Shown here: one piece after another, positions 1 through 13,400 of the stretch
How the letters are laid out: each line of letters begins with the position of its first letter
How positions within the stretch are numbered: position 1 is the first letter of the stretch
NCBI GenBank assembly: GCA_004026145.2
Contig: CP034975.1
Coordinates: 4,986,757-5,050,756, forward strand
DNA from: Takifugu bimaculatus
Lineage: Eukaryota > Chordata > Actinopteri > Tetraodontiformes > Tetraodontidae
DNA: 64,000 nt
Direction of reading: 5' to 3'
The notes under the pieces: generated by a model
What the model saw: only the letters and a program-made list of their open reading frames with translations
Database searches by the model: none
Told to the model about the DNA's origin: nothing
Made by a program: the position numbers and the translations under genes

Positions 1-1337
1 AAAAGCCCTGTTTTGATATCACAAGAATTAACTTGCACTGGCTAGTTCTTCATAGTTTTAAATACCAATTTGTCAATTACAATAATGAGGCTGTACATGT
101 ACCAACTGAAAAAGTACAACATTGTATTCTGTTTTTCTTCTGGTTATTCTACCGGTAGTTTGTTTTCTTCTCTCTCTTTGCTGTTTACTTTTGGTATCCA
201 CAACTAGAAACTGAATATGTGATTACTGACGGAGTGCAGCCAAGTAGTTTATTACTTGAGGAATCATCCATTTAATTGATTCTCAAATAGTGGCATTAAA
301 TGTATTTTAAACTTAATTTCATTACAACACCAAACTTGGATGGATTTGGAATGTCTGGTTACTTAAGAGGTCTGACAATGCAACTCAGCTGTTAGCTGTG
401 AAGAGCATGTCTGTGCACAAGGCTCTTTGTCACCTCATTATCTCTTAGATCCTATCTGTAAATAGACTCAGTCTAAAATAACATTAAAAGATTCTTCTTG
501 CAGTTCCTGATATAATTTGTACAGTTGGGGCAGTGCTGCCCCAGGCTTCTATCATATTTGATAAGAGAATAAGTGGCCCAATTTTAAGTTATGTTTAACT
601 GGACATGATATTTTGCCAATGTGATGTTATAAAATGACATCACATTTAATGTGATGATGCTTTACAGAAGGCGCCGTAGGAGTTTGAACTCTTTTGCCCT
701 GTATTGCTTTTGGCTCTCACGTCCCAAATCTTCCTGTATTATTGCCTTAAAGTCAGGGCATTAAAAGAGTAAGTGCTAATTCCCCAAAAAGGCCTGCTGG
801 AATTAGAAGCAGACAGGCCCAGGCACCCGCCATGGCAGGGAATTTGTTTGGAATTCATGTCTCCAAGGAAAATAGGAAACAGATTCCTCAAAAAAATATA
901 TTCTGGTAGCTTCTTATGCCCAACTGTAAATCCATCTCCCGCTTGAAAGTCTAAAGTGTTTTTCATTTCCAGCTCAGATACTGATGGATAAAAATAAACG
1001 CTGATATTTAAAGTCATTTGGGGATTATTCGGATCATTTGTTTCTTTTTTTTTATCGCTTTGAATCAATGTTAAATCATCATGACAATCTCTCCACGCAG
1101 ATTTCCTGCACACGTTTGGTGCATTTGCATCCAGGGACATCTGGACAGTCCCCCAGCTTGTTTGGATAATATTCGTCAGTTCTGATGTCTCGCACACGTG
1201 TTTTTCGCTGGATCCACAGATAGTTTTTAGATGACACATCTTGATTTGAGCTTGCCTTTGCAACATGTTGCATGTGCTGTCCGATGGGAACAGATTTGTG
1301 TGGTCCTATCCCAACAGAGGGAGCACAGCCACCCACC

Positions 1338-1410
<73 letters not shown>

Positions 1411-2282
1411 TTGCTGGGTACTAGGACACAGCTGGTATTGATAGAAGAGCTTGTTTGGGGTGTGCAGTTTTTGTCTCACGCGACGTTCTCTGCCTCTTAC
1501 AGCTCCTAATGAATCACACTCATCGAATCATGTTGCGGAACTGGCCGTGTGCATCTTTGGAGGCTATGTGCTCAGCACCCTCCAGTTCACACACATGCAC
1601 ACACTGCTGAGAACCACTACTGATAGGCATTACTGGGAATTTCACACTAACAGGGAAATCTATTACCACCATGTGTTGCCTCCTTCCCAGCACCACCGAT
1701 TCTAGATCAGCCCCCTCCGCACATGTGATATGGACACAAATCAAGGCTCTGATATATTTAGAAACATGATTTCTTAAATATGAAGGTTAAATTTTATTTT
1801 TTACCTATAAAGCTGTCAGGAGGCTTGCTCCACCCTCCCTAAACCTGTCCCTCTGAGGTCCACAGATAAATCTCTCCTTCTGGATCCCAGATTGAGGCTG
1901 GGGCTGATGTGCTGTGATAGTCGTCGCTGTGGCAGCTACCAACCCTTGAAGCAGACTTCCAAATTGGATTTAGTGAAAATTACCTAATCCTAATTGATTT
2001 TTGTAATGTCCTCGGTCGTTCCTAACTTTTAATTGCTATTTCACTATTCGGAATAGCTGAAAGCTAAAACTTTATATTGAAAAGTGTTAAATGCTCTAAG
2101 TCCCATCCTCTTTTTCAGTGAAGGTTGATAAATAGTTAGAAATAGTTGATTCCGACGACTTCGCTATTTCGGATTTACCACATTATCTTTTTGCTTGTTC
2201 AAATCTGTGTTGTAAACATTCGGTAGACTCTCTAGTTCGTAACGTAAACTCCAGTTTGCCTTTGTTTGTTCCCGCATTGCAG
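1..2282. other. Non-coding: end of a wnt6 intron
   Basis: No Wnt-like or other convincing coding exon is visible here. The stretch ends in a splice acceptor (AG at 2281-2282) that leads into the wnt6 exon starting at 2283, so it is most simply the 3' part of the intron before that exon. The upstream wnt6 exons (signal peptide and first cysteine-rich part) must lie beyond the left edge. The only notable content is a CA microsatellite near 1346-1408. Confidence 0.6.
1346..1408. repeat. (CA)n microsatellite
   Basis: An uninterrupted CA dinucleotide tract preceded by a short CCAC tract (about 1330-1347). It lies in the presumed wnt6 intron. Translations across it (poly-Thr/His or poly-Cys/Val) are artefacts. 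Confidence 0.97.
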
Positions 2283-3487
2283 ATATCCGGGAGACGGCAT
2301 TTGTCTATGCCATCACGGCTGCGGGCGTCACTCATGCTGTGACCCAGGCCTGCAGCATGGGAGACCTGCTGCAGTGCGGCTGTGAGGCGACCAGGAACCG
2401 ACCCCCTCCAAAGCCCCCTTCACCTTCCTCCTATGGTGACGGAGTGAAGTGGGAGTGGGGGGGGTGCGCGGATGACGTGGAGTTTGGTTACGAAAAGTCC
2501 AAACAGTTTATGGATGCCAAGAGGAGACGGGGGAAGAGCGACATCAGGGCACTTATTGATCTGCACAACAACGAGGCTGGACGGCTGGTGAGAGATGTTT
2601 ATTCAGAGTCCAGGGTAGTGTCTGTATTGCCTGGTGTTATTTTATGCTCTTTATTTTCTTTTCAATGTTTATTGGCAATGTCACTCAGGCGGCCTTCTTT
2701 CAAAACACCAGTTATCTTAAGAGTGAACCGTCCAGCCCATCCTGTCAAATCAGACCCCTCCAGTGTTGCATGCCACTGTTATGAGTTCAAAACTCAAACC
2801 TGCTCAGCGTCCCGCTGAATGTTCCCCGAACAAAAGAGAAATACAAAAAGTGAAAGATGTCACCCGCGGCCATGTTTGTGGATGGTGGCGTAAGTCGATA
2901 TTCTTACAAGAATCGAGTTTCTGAAACACACAAAAAAGAGCGTGCTGCACATGTTTTCAACCCCCCGAGGCAGGCCAACATTTCTGTTGTCCTCCTAGAG
3001 GTGCAAAAGGTTCCCTCAGTTGCTCACATGAAGAATAACACTGACAGGCCGACGTGGTTCCGAAAGCTCGGCGGAGAAGCTAATTGCGCAAATTTTTAAT
3101 ATAGTGTGGCAGCTGCTTTGTTACAGCGACATGCAGAAACACAGACACAAGCACAGGCAGGACACAGTTACAAAATGCGCTTCGGTTGGGGTCAGAGGCA
3201 GGTACAAAGGATTTTGGGAAAAAGTCCAAATTCAGCATTAGTGAAGAAATCATCCGAACAAAAGACGAGACTTGCACACAAATGCCCAGATATTGAGAAA
3301 TAAGCGCATTGTGGACACGCACGATTGGCTGTGTGCACGCATGACGGGATCCTGGTATACGCATTTTTCTTGTGTATGTCTTAACTGGCAGGTGTGTGTG
3401 CGTATGTGATGAGTTAATTATGTGCAGTATAAGTGAACGATCTGTTGTCAAGGCTTGTTAGATGTAGGAAGGCCAGAGGCAACATGT

Positions 3488-3520
<33 letters not shown>

Positions 3521-3575
3521 GGGTAGTGGAGTTAAATTCCTTCTGAATAGTGTCTGCTTTATCTTACCTATCTAT

Positions 3576-3614
<39 letters not shown>

Positions 3615-4427
3615 AGTATTTGTTACATATTGAGCACCAACATCCCCATTCCGCCAGCAAAGTGAGGACATTTTTCCAAACTGTTTGAAGGTTAAAGCAT
3701 GGGTTTAAGGCAGAGGTTAGAATTGGGTTGAGGTCACGGATTAGAGTCAGGGTTAGGCAGAGTTTGGGAGTTTGTTGGAAGGATTAGGGTAAGTACCTGG
3801 GCAATACAACGATAAAGCTAATACACAAATATAGAAATATGAGTGTGTGTGAGAGAGAGAGAAAGTGAGTGTTCTGACATACTAAAGAAATGCAATCATA
3901 TGTTGCAACTTTTACATGTTCCTTTGATCCTGATATGAATTCCCCCTCTGTGTTTTCCATCCCAGGCGGTGAAGCTCTACATGCGGACAGAATGCAAATG
4001 TCACGGACTGTCAGGGTCGTGCACCTTGAGAACGTGTTGGAGGAAAATGCCTAATTTCCGCGAGGTGGGGGACAAACTTTTGGAGCGCTTCAACGGCGCT
4101 TTCAAAGTGATGGGTGGCAACGACGGCAAGACCCTGATTCCTGTTGGGGAGAACATAAAGCCGCCGGACAAGCAGGACCTGATCTACTCTGATGACTCGC
4201 CCGATTTTTGCCTGGCGAATCGAAAAACTGGCTCCTTGGGGACAAAGGGCCGCATATGCAACAGCACAGCCATGGACATCAGCGGCTGTGACCTGCTGTG
4301 CTGCGAGCGTGGCTACCAGGAGGAAACGTTGGTGTTTGAGGAGAACTGCTTGTGTAATTTCCACTGGTGTTGTGTAGTTCAGTGTAAGAAATGCGTCATT
4401 CGAAAAGAGCTCAGTCTCTGTCACTGA
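2283..4427 (+). CDS. wnt6: Wnt6 secreted ligand, last two coding exons (5' partial)
   Basis: Secreted, lipid-modified Wnt ligand that binds Frizzled/LRP receptors. Two exons are visible: 2283-2587 (phase 1; acceptor AG at 2281-2282, donor GT at 2588) and 3966-4427 (acceptor AG at 3964-3965, stop TGA 4425-4427). Together they encode about 255 residues of a protein usually near 360. The first exon reads ETAFVYAITAAGV then CGCEATRN and the WEWGGC motif typical of Wnts. The second carries CKCHGLSGSC, whose serine is the Porcupine palmitoylation site in the family, and the cysteine-rich tail ending CVVQCKKCVIRKELSLC, which is characteristic of Wnt6 rather than Wnt9 or Wnt10. Placement directly upstream of wnt10a on the same strand supports Wnt6. 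Whether it is the a or b paralogue cannot be told. No frame breaks were seen. An ATTAAA at 5471-5476 is a possible poly(A) signal. Confidence 0.93.
3489..3612. repeat. Two (TG)n microsatellites in the last wnt6 intron
   Basis: TG tracts at about 3490-3518 and 3579-3612 are separated by 60 bases of unique sequence. Both lie in the intron between the two visible wnt6 exons. Confidence 0.95.
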
Positions 4428-7400
4428 CAATCTTGGCTGGTACTTTTGTTTTGTTTGTGTTTTGCTGTAGTTTGGCTACGATAAGAGAAGGATTTTTTTT
4501 TTACTTTTCCCATGATCAATTTCTTTCTAAATTTGCCCCACTCAGACAGGTAGCGCTCCTAGTTCACAATGTTGTTCTCCAGTTACTTTGACAGAATTTG
4601 CAACATATTAAAGAGCAGATGTGGACAAAAGTAGGGGGATAGAAATAGAGGCTCCAGTCCCTTCATTCATTTTTCTGACTATGTTTTTGTTAAAAAAAGG
4701 ACCAAAGAATGTGAAATTGTTTCCATCTCATTAAAAGAGTAAGACACATGCACACAGAGGACCAGAATGCAGGATGAGCTTGTAAAATAAGACAGAATTT
4801 GTTTCCGAAAACCAAAGGTTTTTGATCGTGAGACTGATATACTGTATATCTAGACATTATAAACAGTGGCAAGTAAAATGCACCGAAAGCATAGGAAGAC
4901 CATCAACTTTTGGGGGAACATGTTGACAGTGGATGAGACATTATGTGCAAACCAACACTGATCCATTCTGAAATAAGAGTGGAAAAAAACCCTGTAATTC
5001 ACATCGGTGCAGAATCTCTGCTCTACCTATGTTGGGGACCCTGCGCACAGCCCCACTCTCTCACATGACCAGCACCTTCTTTTAAATGTATATAAGTAAC
5101 TGAGGCCAAACTCACCAGATGCCAAAAGAAGTGTAGGATGCATTCATCATTGTGAAAATCAGCACAAACCTAAAACAGCTGCTTTGAAAAAAGTTGTTGG
5201 TATTTATCAACAGCTCCTACCTGGAGAATTCCACTCAGCATTAGTCGGAAATGCTGTAAGCAGCCTCAGGGTCAATTTAAAAAAAATGTGTCTCAGTCCT
5301 ACAAGTAACTCTGAATTTGACTTCCATACAAACCATAATATAAAGGCAGGAATCACATAAGCACGGTAACAAACCCAGTCTTCACAACACTATGAAAATG
5401 TTTTATGTATGTGTACACTATGTGGCCTTCAACAAATCATTAAATGAATGTTGGACCTTTTTGTGCTAAAATTAAATCTCCTAATTGCTTTTCAAGTTCA
5501 GTTGTAAAAAAAAAAAAAAAAAAGGGTGAGTGTTTAAATTAACCACCGTGGAATTCTGTTATTTTAATTCTTGAATATGTTGTAGCGTCAAAGGAATGTC
5601 TGAAATGGCAGCAATAGAAGAGGAAACCATACCACAATACCTGACTTCCCACAACACCAAGTGGAGCAGTTTACATCGTCATTGCCTTCACCCTGTCTCA
5701 TATGCACCAAAGGGAAATGTCACATTAAGACTCCACGCTGTGCCGAGCGTAAAGACACCATGACGAGACGGGCCGCTTCCATCTCTGTCAGAAGCACTTT
5801 GGACACAACGGCTGTCGCAAGCTTTTGCAATAACTTGGCACAACTTGTCTGTTCATATTAAATCTAAAGAGAAATTATTATTTACATGGCATTGTTTGCT
5901 ATCAGTTAAATGTATATAATGTGTTTTTTTAATCTGTTAAACAAGGCTAATGTATTAATGCACTTTGGTTGTTAGCTTTCATTTAATGCTGTATGCGAGC
6001 GTGAGTGTGTGAGTGCATGCGTGGTGGCACGTCTGTGTGGGAGTTGATAGTGTGTGGGCAGATTGGCCAGTTCCGGTTATATCCTTTAATTAAACAGCTT
6101 TTGTTTGGTTATTGAAAGCACATTGCTCTTTGACGCTCCGTCTCAGTAGGAGGCAGACAAAATTTATTTCTCCCATTAGCTGTTCAGAGGAAGCATATTT
6201 CCCTTCCACCATTGATGACCTAATCTCATTTCCACTTTTTCCCACCACTCCCCTTTCATGCTACGTTGATTCCAGTTGATCTGTCTCAACCCTAGAAGAA
6301 GATCACTTTAAAATACGCCTGTGTGTTACCACACCTCGAAATGAACCAATAACCTTTAGCATACTGGAGTATGAGAAACCATATCTATCAAGGTTTTTGT
6401 GTTTATAGACACATGAGAAGCTTTGGATTGTTGGATAACCTCACGTTGAATAAGGAGCAGACCAATTCCAATGGTGTAAAATCTTCTACGTTATCTTTCT
6501 TTTACTAGTTTCATGGGTGAATTTCAGGCTTGTCGCCATTACCAGTAAAAGTAAACATTTCTTTCAAATCTTAAACCTTTAAAAAAGTCCAGTGTACAAT
6601 TTGGCATAATCTGATTATTTGATACCAGTCATTTAACCTCTGTAGTCAAGAGTGTCAGAGAACCTTTGTGGCTGTCAGGTTACAAAATGGATTTTGCCAT
6701 GATTGGGTACAGAGCTGCAAATGTCTTTTATTACACAAAGTTGCAGGGGATAACTATTGAAGGAAAATAAAGTGTCTGGTCTCAGGCTACTGTAGAATCA
6801 CGGTGAGGCAACATTCTCGCATAGATGGAGGGAGACACGTCTATATTTACAATAATAGATTACTCATTAGTGAATAATAACACTGTGGTTGGCGCACTCA
6901 TTTTATTATTCACTGCAAAAATCTGTAAGGCAGAACCCTCTTTGGAGCTTTTATTTCCAAGGGTGTGGAGGTGCCCACAACTCCACATTACGATCGAATT
7001 GAATGCATCATGAGTTATCACTCAAAAAAAAAAAAAAGGATGTAGTGATTCCTGCATTACCAAAAGAAATTTAAAACAGAATAAAAACTGTACGTTGTAT
7101 GTCAGTGATCTTTATATTTTATTTTATTTTAAGTTTGTCATCTTTGCTTCTTATTCGTATCAGACAGTCATATCCTCTCCGGATATTCGGTGGTGTTTTA
7201 ATTTAGCACATTCATACAGTTTATGAGACACATTAAAACACTTTTCCAATAAACCTTAAGACTTCAGTGCTCCTATTTGTTTGCTCTCATTGTGTCTGTG
7301 TGCAATTTTAGACTTTCATGAGTCATAACGGCGTCTGTCACGCTGAATTTTAATCAGATAAAAAGAAAATAAAAAAATGCAAATTCGGGGTTGAGTTAAG

Positions 7401-10400
7401 GTTTAACTTGATTAATGATTTTCAACAAACAATCATTTTGGCATCCAAACCCTGCTTAGATCCCTTTCTTTTCCTCCAGTCAGTATAATAAGGTGTTGAT
7501 GTTGAAAAGAAAAGAGAAGGAGGGGGGCTGTATTAGCTTAAGCTGCACAAGTTGACACAAGTTCATATTTTCCAGGAATTTGTTGAATGACGGTGGAGCA
7601 GAGCAGCGGGCCAGTGGTGGTGTTTATGACATGGAGAGGTGAGCCGCGGTGGAGGAAAAAAGCCACAGGGCACCAGTCCTCTCCAATGTCCTTTTCCACT
7701 GTCTTTAAAGTGTGCAGACATCCAGCACCTGTGTGGACAAAACCCGCAGGACAGAACATTCCCTGTATGTTTGACTGAACTGACAGGAACACAATGCTAA
7801 ATGTAAGGCAAGTGTACAGAAGGACTGCTAACGGGAGCCCCAAAAACATGCACACTAGGCAAGCCAAGACTCTAAACTCCACCTGGGTGGTTGTGACCTG
7901 TAATGCTGACCTGTCAAGGGCGTGCCCCTGTGACCCTTCTGACCCTTATTAGGAAAAGGTGGAAGGTAACAGCAAATGGAAGAGTGGAGCCCAACCTCTT
8001 AGCAGAAGATCTCTATAGTGATCAATTACAGAGACACAATTTATTTACTACAAGGAAGTCAAACACAATAACACCCTTCCATTTATTTGAATCTCCAGCC
8101 CATTATTAATTTGAAAAAATGAGCTGTTGCTTACACAAATGGCACATCTACAGATCGGCTCTGTGTGGGGTTTTATCTGATACCAGTGACTGTAATTACA
8201 GCCGACTGAGTGACAGACGTACACAAAGTAAACCTGGATGGAAGCAATTGTGCTTCTTTCACAGAGGAAATATACGCTCAAAGTAATATTTAACATGCTT
8301 TCAAGATTGCATACACACCTACATACGCGATCTCCACTTTAGCCCAGCGTGTTAGGAGCAGTCGGTGATCTTTATGAGGCCCCGGAGGTGATGGCTCAGC
8401 TGCTGCCTACGTCCCACAGCCCACCCAACTCGGCTGCCATTGCTCAGTGGTTTAATAGTCCGTTTTGTGCGTTTCCGCCTCTTAAGCAGAGCTCGCCTGG
8501 GGACCCTTAAATGACATTTGATGATGGAGCTGACTTAGCAAAGAGGGTTAATCCAGATAAAACTGACACCCAGAGATATATGTGCATGGGAAAGTATGAG
8601 CACACGTCTTGGGGAAGCTGTCATCATCGTTGCAACATCCTGAAACAACACTTGCTGCCTTGAGAAGAGCTCGTTGACCTGCCTCATTGTCGTGGGTGGA
8701 TAAACACAGGGGTGACCTCACAATGTATCTTTTACTCATCTCTTTCACGCCCACTCCCTTAAAAACTCCCTGCATCTGTCCTGTATCTTGCTCTGCCCCC
8801 CACCTTATCGAGCCTTATATGTCATTAATCAAATTCAGCAGTTTTCTTGCGCCCTTCTGCCTGTTGTGAGACAGAGAGGGGGGAGAAGGGGGCCTGTGGT
8901 CTCTAATGGCTTCTTTGGCTCCGTGTCATGCGAGAAGCTCTTTCGCTTCAAGACAATAAACACGGTTATTTGTCCAAAAACAGTGGTGGGAAGGCTCGAC
9001 GAGCAGCAAAACAATGGGTTTCCTGCGGCATCTTCATCTCGGTTAAGACCCTCAATTTCGAAAACTCGTTGGGCTCTACAGAGCGTTGATATCTGCATGC
9101 TTGAATCCCACAGGAGCTAACAACAGGCTGCAGCATACGATTATTGAGTTCTGATGCCAATACTTCTTTTTAATTCATCTCATTCTCGTACTCCTGCACT
9201 GGTTTTATGGATGTCTTCGACACAACATCCTTTCCTCAAGAATTACTTATAAGTGCTTTTTTTTTTCCGACGCTGAGGTTCCCAAAGTGTTACAAATAAA
9301 GTTTAACAGTGACTGCCTCCTGTTGCAGGAGAATATGTGCACATGCAAACATGCTCCCGTTCGTTCCACTTACTGAACACAAGATGGCAACATTGGAGCA
9401 AAAAGGTCCTCTGCTGTCACACCGCTTCTCAATATACAGTAGTTCTAAATGTTCAGAACGGTTGAAAAAAGTTGCAGAAGTATTCATGGAAGCAAAACAA
9501 CATCTCGGGGGAGACTTTAGCATGTGTGCTCATTGCAGGTCAGAAGATAATGAAAGCAGACATGTTCGACTAGGGTATTAAGGTCTGATCTGGGTTCTGA
9601 GTATTTGGGCACTTTATAAAGGTTCTGTTGGGTTGAACACTGACATCTCACCTGTTTCTGGGCAGCAGCGAAACTCAAAATTGTGAAATGAGTGTTGGAT
9701 CTTGCAAGGTAAATTCTCAGTGGAAAAGTGTCGTTAAAGGACTAAAAACCACCTAAATAACAGGAGAATCCCAAAACCGCTCTTTGCATCAAGACACGCC
9801 TGTTAAAATATTGTATTTTCTAATCTACATCTTGTGTATTTTTTTTAGATGCACAGACACTCTGACCTTTCAAACTTCATTTTTTTCCCCAAATATAACT
9901 AAAGTAAAATTTTCTTTTCCATTCAATGGTATAAAAAAGCTCAAAGAAGTTTAGCATCCCACTTTACTGGCTGTTTTCTTTAAAAATCCTCGTTTTACCT
10001 CCCCTCTGGCATCCCTTTTTATGTACTTTCAGTGAATTGTCAGGATCATCCAAAATACAGCCAGTTCCCTCAAACCAGGGATATTTTTGTTCCCCCACAA
10101 ATGTCAAGTTAATTGATCCAAGCACGCTGAGTTTTCTGCATGGTGACTGGGACACAACGCGTTACTACAATTAACGCACTGGTTTGCTAACAGGCTTGTC
10201 TTGCTGGTATTGCTGGAAGTACAGCGCACTATAACAAATGCGGGTGTGTGTCACGGTTCTGGAAGGACCCGGGTTGTTTTGCTGTGAGAGGCTGAGGTCT
10301 GGATGGAGAGATGTCTGTCTTCTCTCCAGTGTAATGGGGCTGGATGGTATTCCACTTGTGGCACTCAAAGCACCAAAAATCGTATTTGGATGATTTTTCC

Positions 10401-13400
10401 TCAAACCTTAATGCAGTTACACAAGACAATCCACAGACCTGTTTTATGAGCAATTTCATATAGTTCCTTCTGCACTCCTCATCTTCTTTTTTTTTTTTTT
10501 TAACTTCGTTAGCTTTAATAGATGTATAACAATTGCCTACTCTTGTTTTTTTTTAACCCAGCATGAGAGGTTGGGTTCACATATTTCTCTCTGATGTTGC
10601 TTGACATGTCTTTTAAAGGATTGTTGGGTCTTTTTTTCTCCTATGATTTAACTAAATTAATTGATCATCTCTTAGGCTCCTGACAAAAATCATATTTTGG
10701 CCTTGCTTCTGCAATTTCCTAGCGGCACACTTCAAAACTCAGAAATGACACACCAACGGTCCTCTAAGTCTCTAAGCAACCAGTTCTGCCATTTATGAGC
10801 CATAACTTATGTGATACCTGCAGTCACAGAAGTGAAATTTACCATTCTGGTGCATCAACTGGCAGGTGGACATCTATAATCTGCTCTATCTCTCTTATAC
10901 AGTATCCTGACATGAAATGAATAGAATTAAATTAACTTGTGCCTGTGCTTTGACATAAATAATAAGCAGTGTTCTTGGAATCCAGAGTCCAGTGTGGAGT
11001 GAAACTGCGATCCTATGGCTTTACTCTGTTTACAACTTTCTCTCTTCCAGAACTTCAATCGCAGATGTCATCGATCTGGAATACAGACTGTTTAACCAGC
11101 AGCCCTGTCATTTGTCCCAGCTCCCCATCGTGTAATTGCACAGCTGTCCTTCCCTTTGCACTGTTTGTCCAGCCCAGGCCTGCTCTCCGTATTTCACACA
11201 AAATCAGTCAGAAAACATATGGCCTTGCATGCATAAGACAAAACAGTATACGTACAAAAACATCCATGTTTATTGACATAGGTCTGAAACTGGAGCTGAA
11301 ACTTCTATGAAGCCGGGTTCTTGCTCGTCAGAAGTTTGTTACTAGATTGGAGCCTTGTAATTGACTAACCTCTGCTCTGCCATGCTCTCATCTGCTTTGC
11401 TCATTTTCTTCAGGTCAGTCCAAAAACTCTCCAAGAAATATGAACTTTGCTTGAACTCTGCTAGGCAGGGAGAGGGAGGGCGTGGCAAACAGAACCTCTG
11501 CTAATACACTGCAACGGCGTGGCTTTCATGGTGTTATTGGGCCACGATCTGACAGGGACATCCGGATAAGTCCAAGGATAGCAAACTCCATAGAGAGTAA
11601 ATGGGGGAATGGCATAATATACACAAGCTATCATTAAATTACCATATGTTGTAATTATTTCTGCCCTTAAATCCCATTATGAAAATCTACCATCTACTTA
11701 ATTTTGGATGCATGAGATCCTGCTTTGGCTTGGGTTCATGGAGGAACATTGAATGATGAAGGTAACCATGACACTGGTTCAGCCATTCCAGCAACAATGA
11801 AAGAGTCAATGTTGAAAAGTTCACGGCGGTGAGGGGAGGAGAAAGGCTCATTACTGTACTGTATAAAATCCACCAGAGTCAAGACACAATAGGAACGCTT
11901 TGCAGTGTAAAGGGCAGTAATATACTACATCACTATATGTCACCTTTGAGTTAACAGCTGTGACAAAGGTAATCAGACCAGCGTTACTATGGTTTCATAG
12001 CAAGAAGACAAGCAACAATACAATTCAAGTATAATATTAAGTGGAAGGTTTTTGGCTGTACTTTTTTTTTTTCAACTCTGGCTTAAAGCAGTTGCTCTCA
12101 TGGGGCCAGGGGTGGAGAACTGTTCCACTATCAGGGGGCATTTTAATTTTATAACATCCTTAGTGGACCTAACTAAAATATTGAATCACACTAGCCGCCA
12201 TTTTCCAAACCTGGAACAACCTCCATTTGACAGAGCAGCTGACATCAGAGACACTGCTGCTGTTTGTAGTTGGTTTTCCACGTTGGGTCAGACAGTAGAA
12301 TCAACTATTATAAAGGCCACAGCCTGCACTTCCAAAGTTTGCTTAATGCGATGTTTTTATGAATGCTTGCTCAAAAAAGGTATACGACCAAGGGAGAGGA
12401 ATGCTGTCTACCATGCAACAATGTTTTCCCCTGGCAACACCACACATTTCATCCTAAACTGTGCAGATTTTTTGGAGTTTTCTCATTAAAATATGCCAAA
12501 ATATATAGCAAAATGCCCAATTGGTAGACAAAAAGGGTGTCTGAAAGAATAAATTCACAAAAGGGAATGCAAAGTACTGTTGTACTTTCTGAAGAAAAAA
12601 TACTTTAATGTTGACCTCAAGGCATTGTTGATGTGATCAATACATATAGCAAAATGAACCACAAGAGTCTTGTAGAAGAGCAGAAACGATATTCCCAAAT
12701 TCAGATTGGCCTCAGGTGTTTACACGGCATTTGCCACTAGACTGTGAAACTTTAGCTCAGCCATGTCTCTTCCTTCAGGACAATAAAGTTTCAATTGAAC
12801 CAGATGCTGTAACTGGCCAGAAATGGCAGCACTTTGGGGAAATCTCAGTGTTTTACTTTCTTATTGAATTAAATGTTCAGCACATTCGTATTTGGGAGCA
12901 AGAGCAGAAACAGTCAGCAGCCCAAGATAAGAGTAGTAGTTTTCAATAGCAACAGGAAAACCTTGCCTTAAACAACATGTTGAGAAATAGTTTTAAATGA
13001 ATCTGGCACAAGCACTGGAGAAGAATAAAGCATTGATCTCTTGACGCAGCAGTCAAGCTGAACACAGACTAGTGCAGAAAAGTTTCCCACATCATTTAAT
13101 AAATTTAACTGGAAGGGAACTTATTCTCTGGTGACAAATGGACAAATGGGAACCAATTAAAGGTCTATATTTGTGTGAGTGAGAGAGTGAGGGACATAGG
13201 GCTATACAAAGAGAGAGAGAGTGCAGGTGTGTAGTGTGTGGTGTTGTGTTTCTGTCTGAGCCCACAGTATTGTTTTCGTTATGAATGTGCATTAGGTCCA
13301 TGCATGCATAAGTAGAGTGTGTGTGAAACAATGCTGTTGCCTGCTGGGATGTACATTTGTCATTCAAGCATAAAACAATATGCCCTAAAGTCATCATCTG

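Noticed and set aside
739..1408. Overlapping minus-strand open frames left of wnt6
   Set aside because: Two frames overlap with no recognisable domain, and one begins in the CA repeat. They lie in the presumed wnt6 intron.
12052..12489. 145-codon plus-strand open frame
   Set aside because: Starts at a T-rich stretch and has no known motif. Length is within chance for a 12-kb intergenic region.
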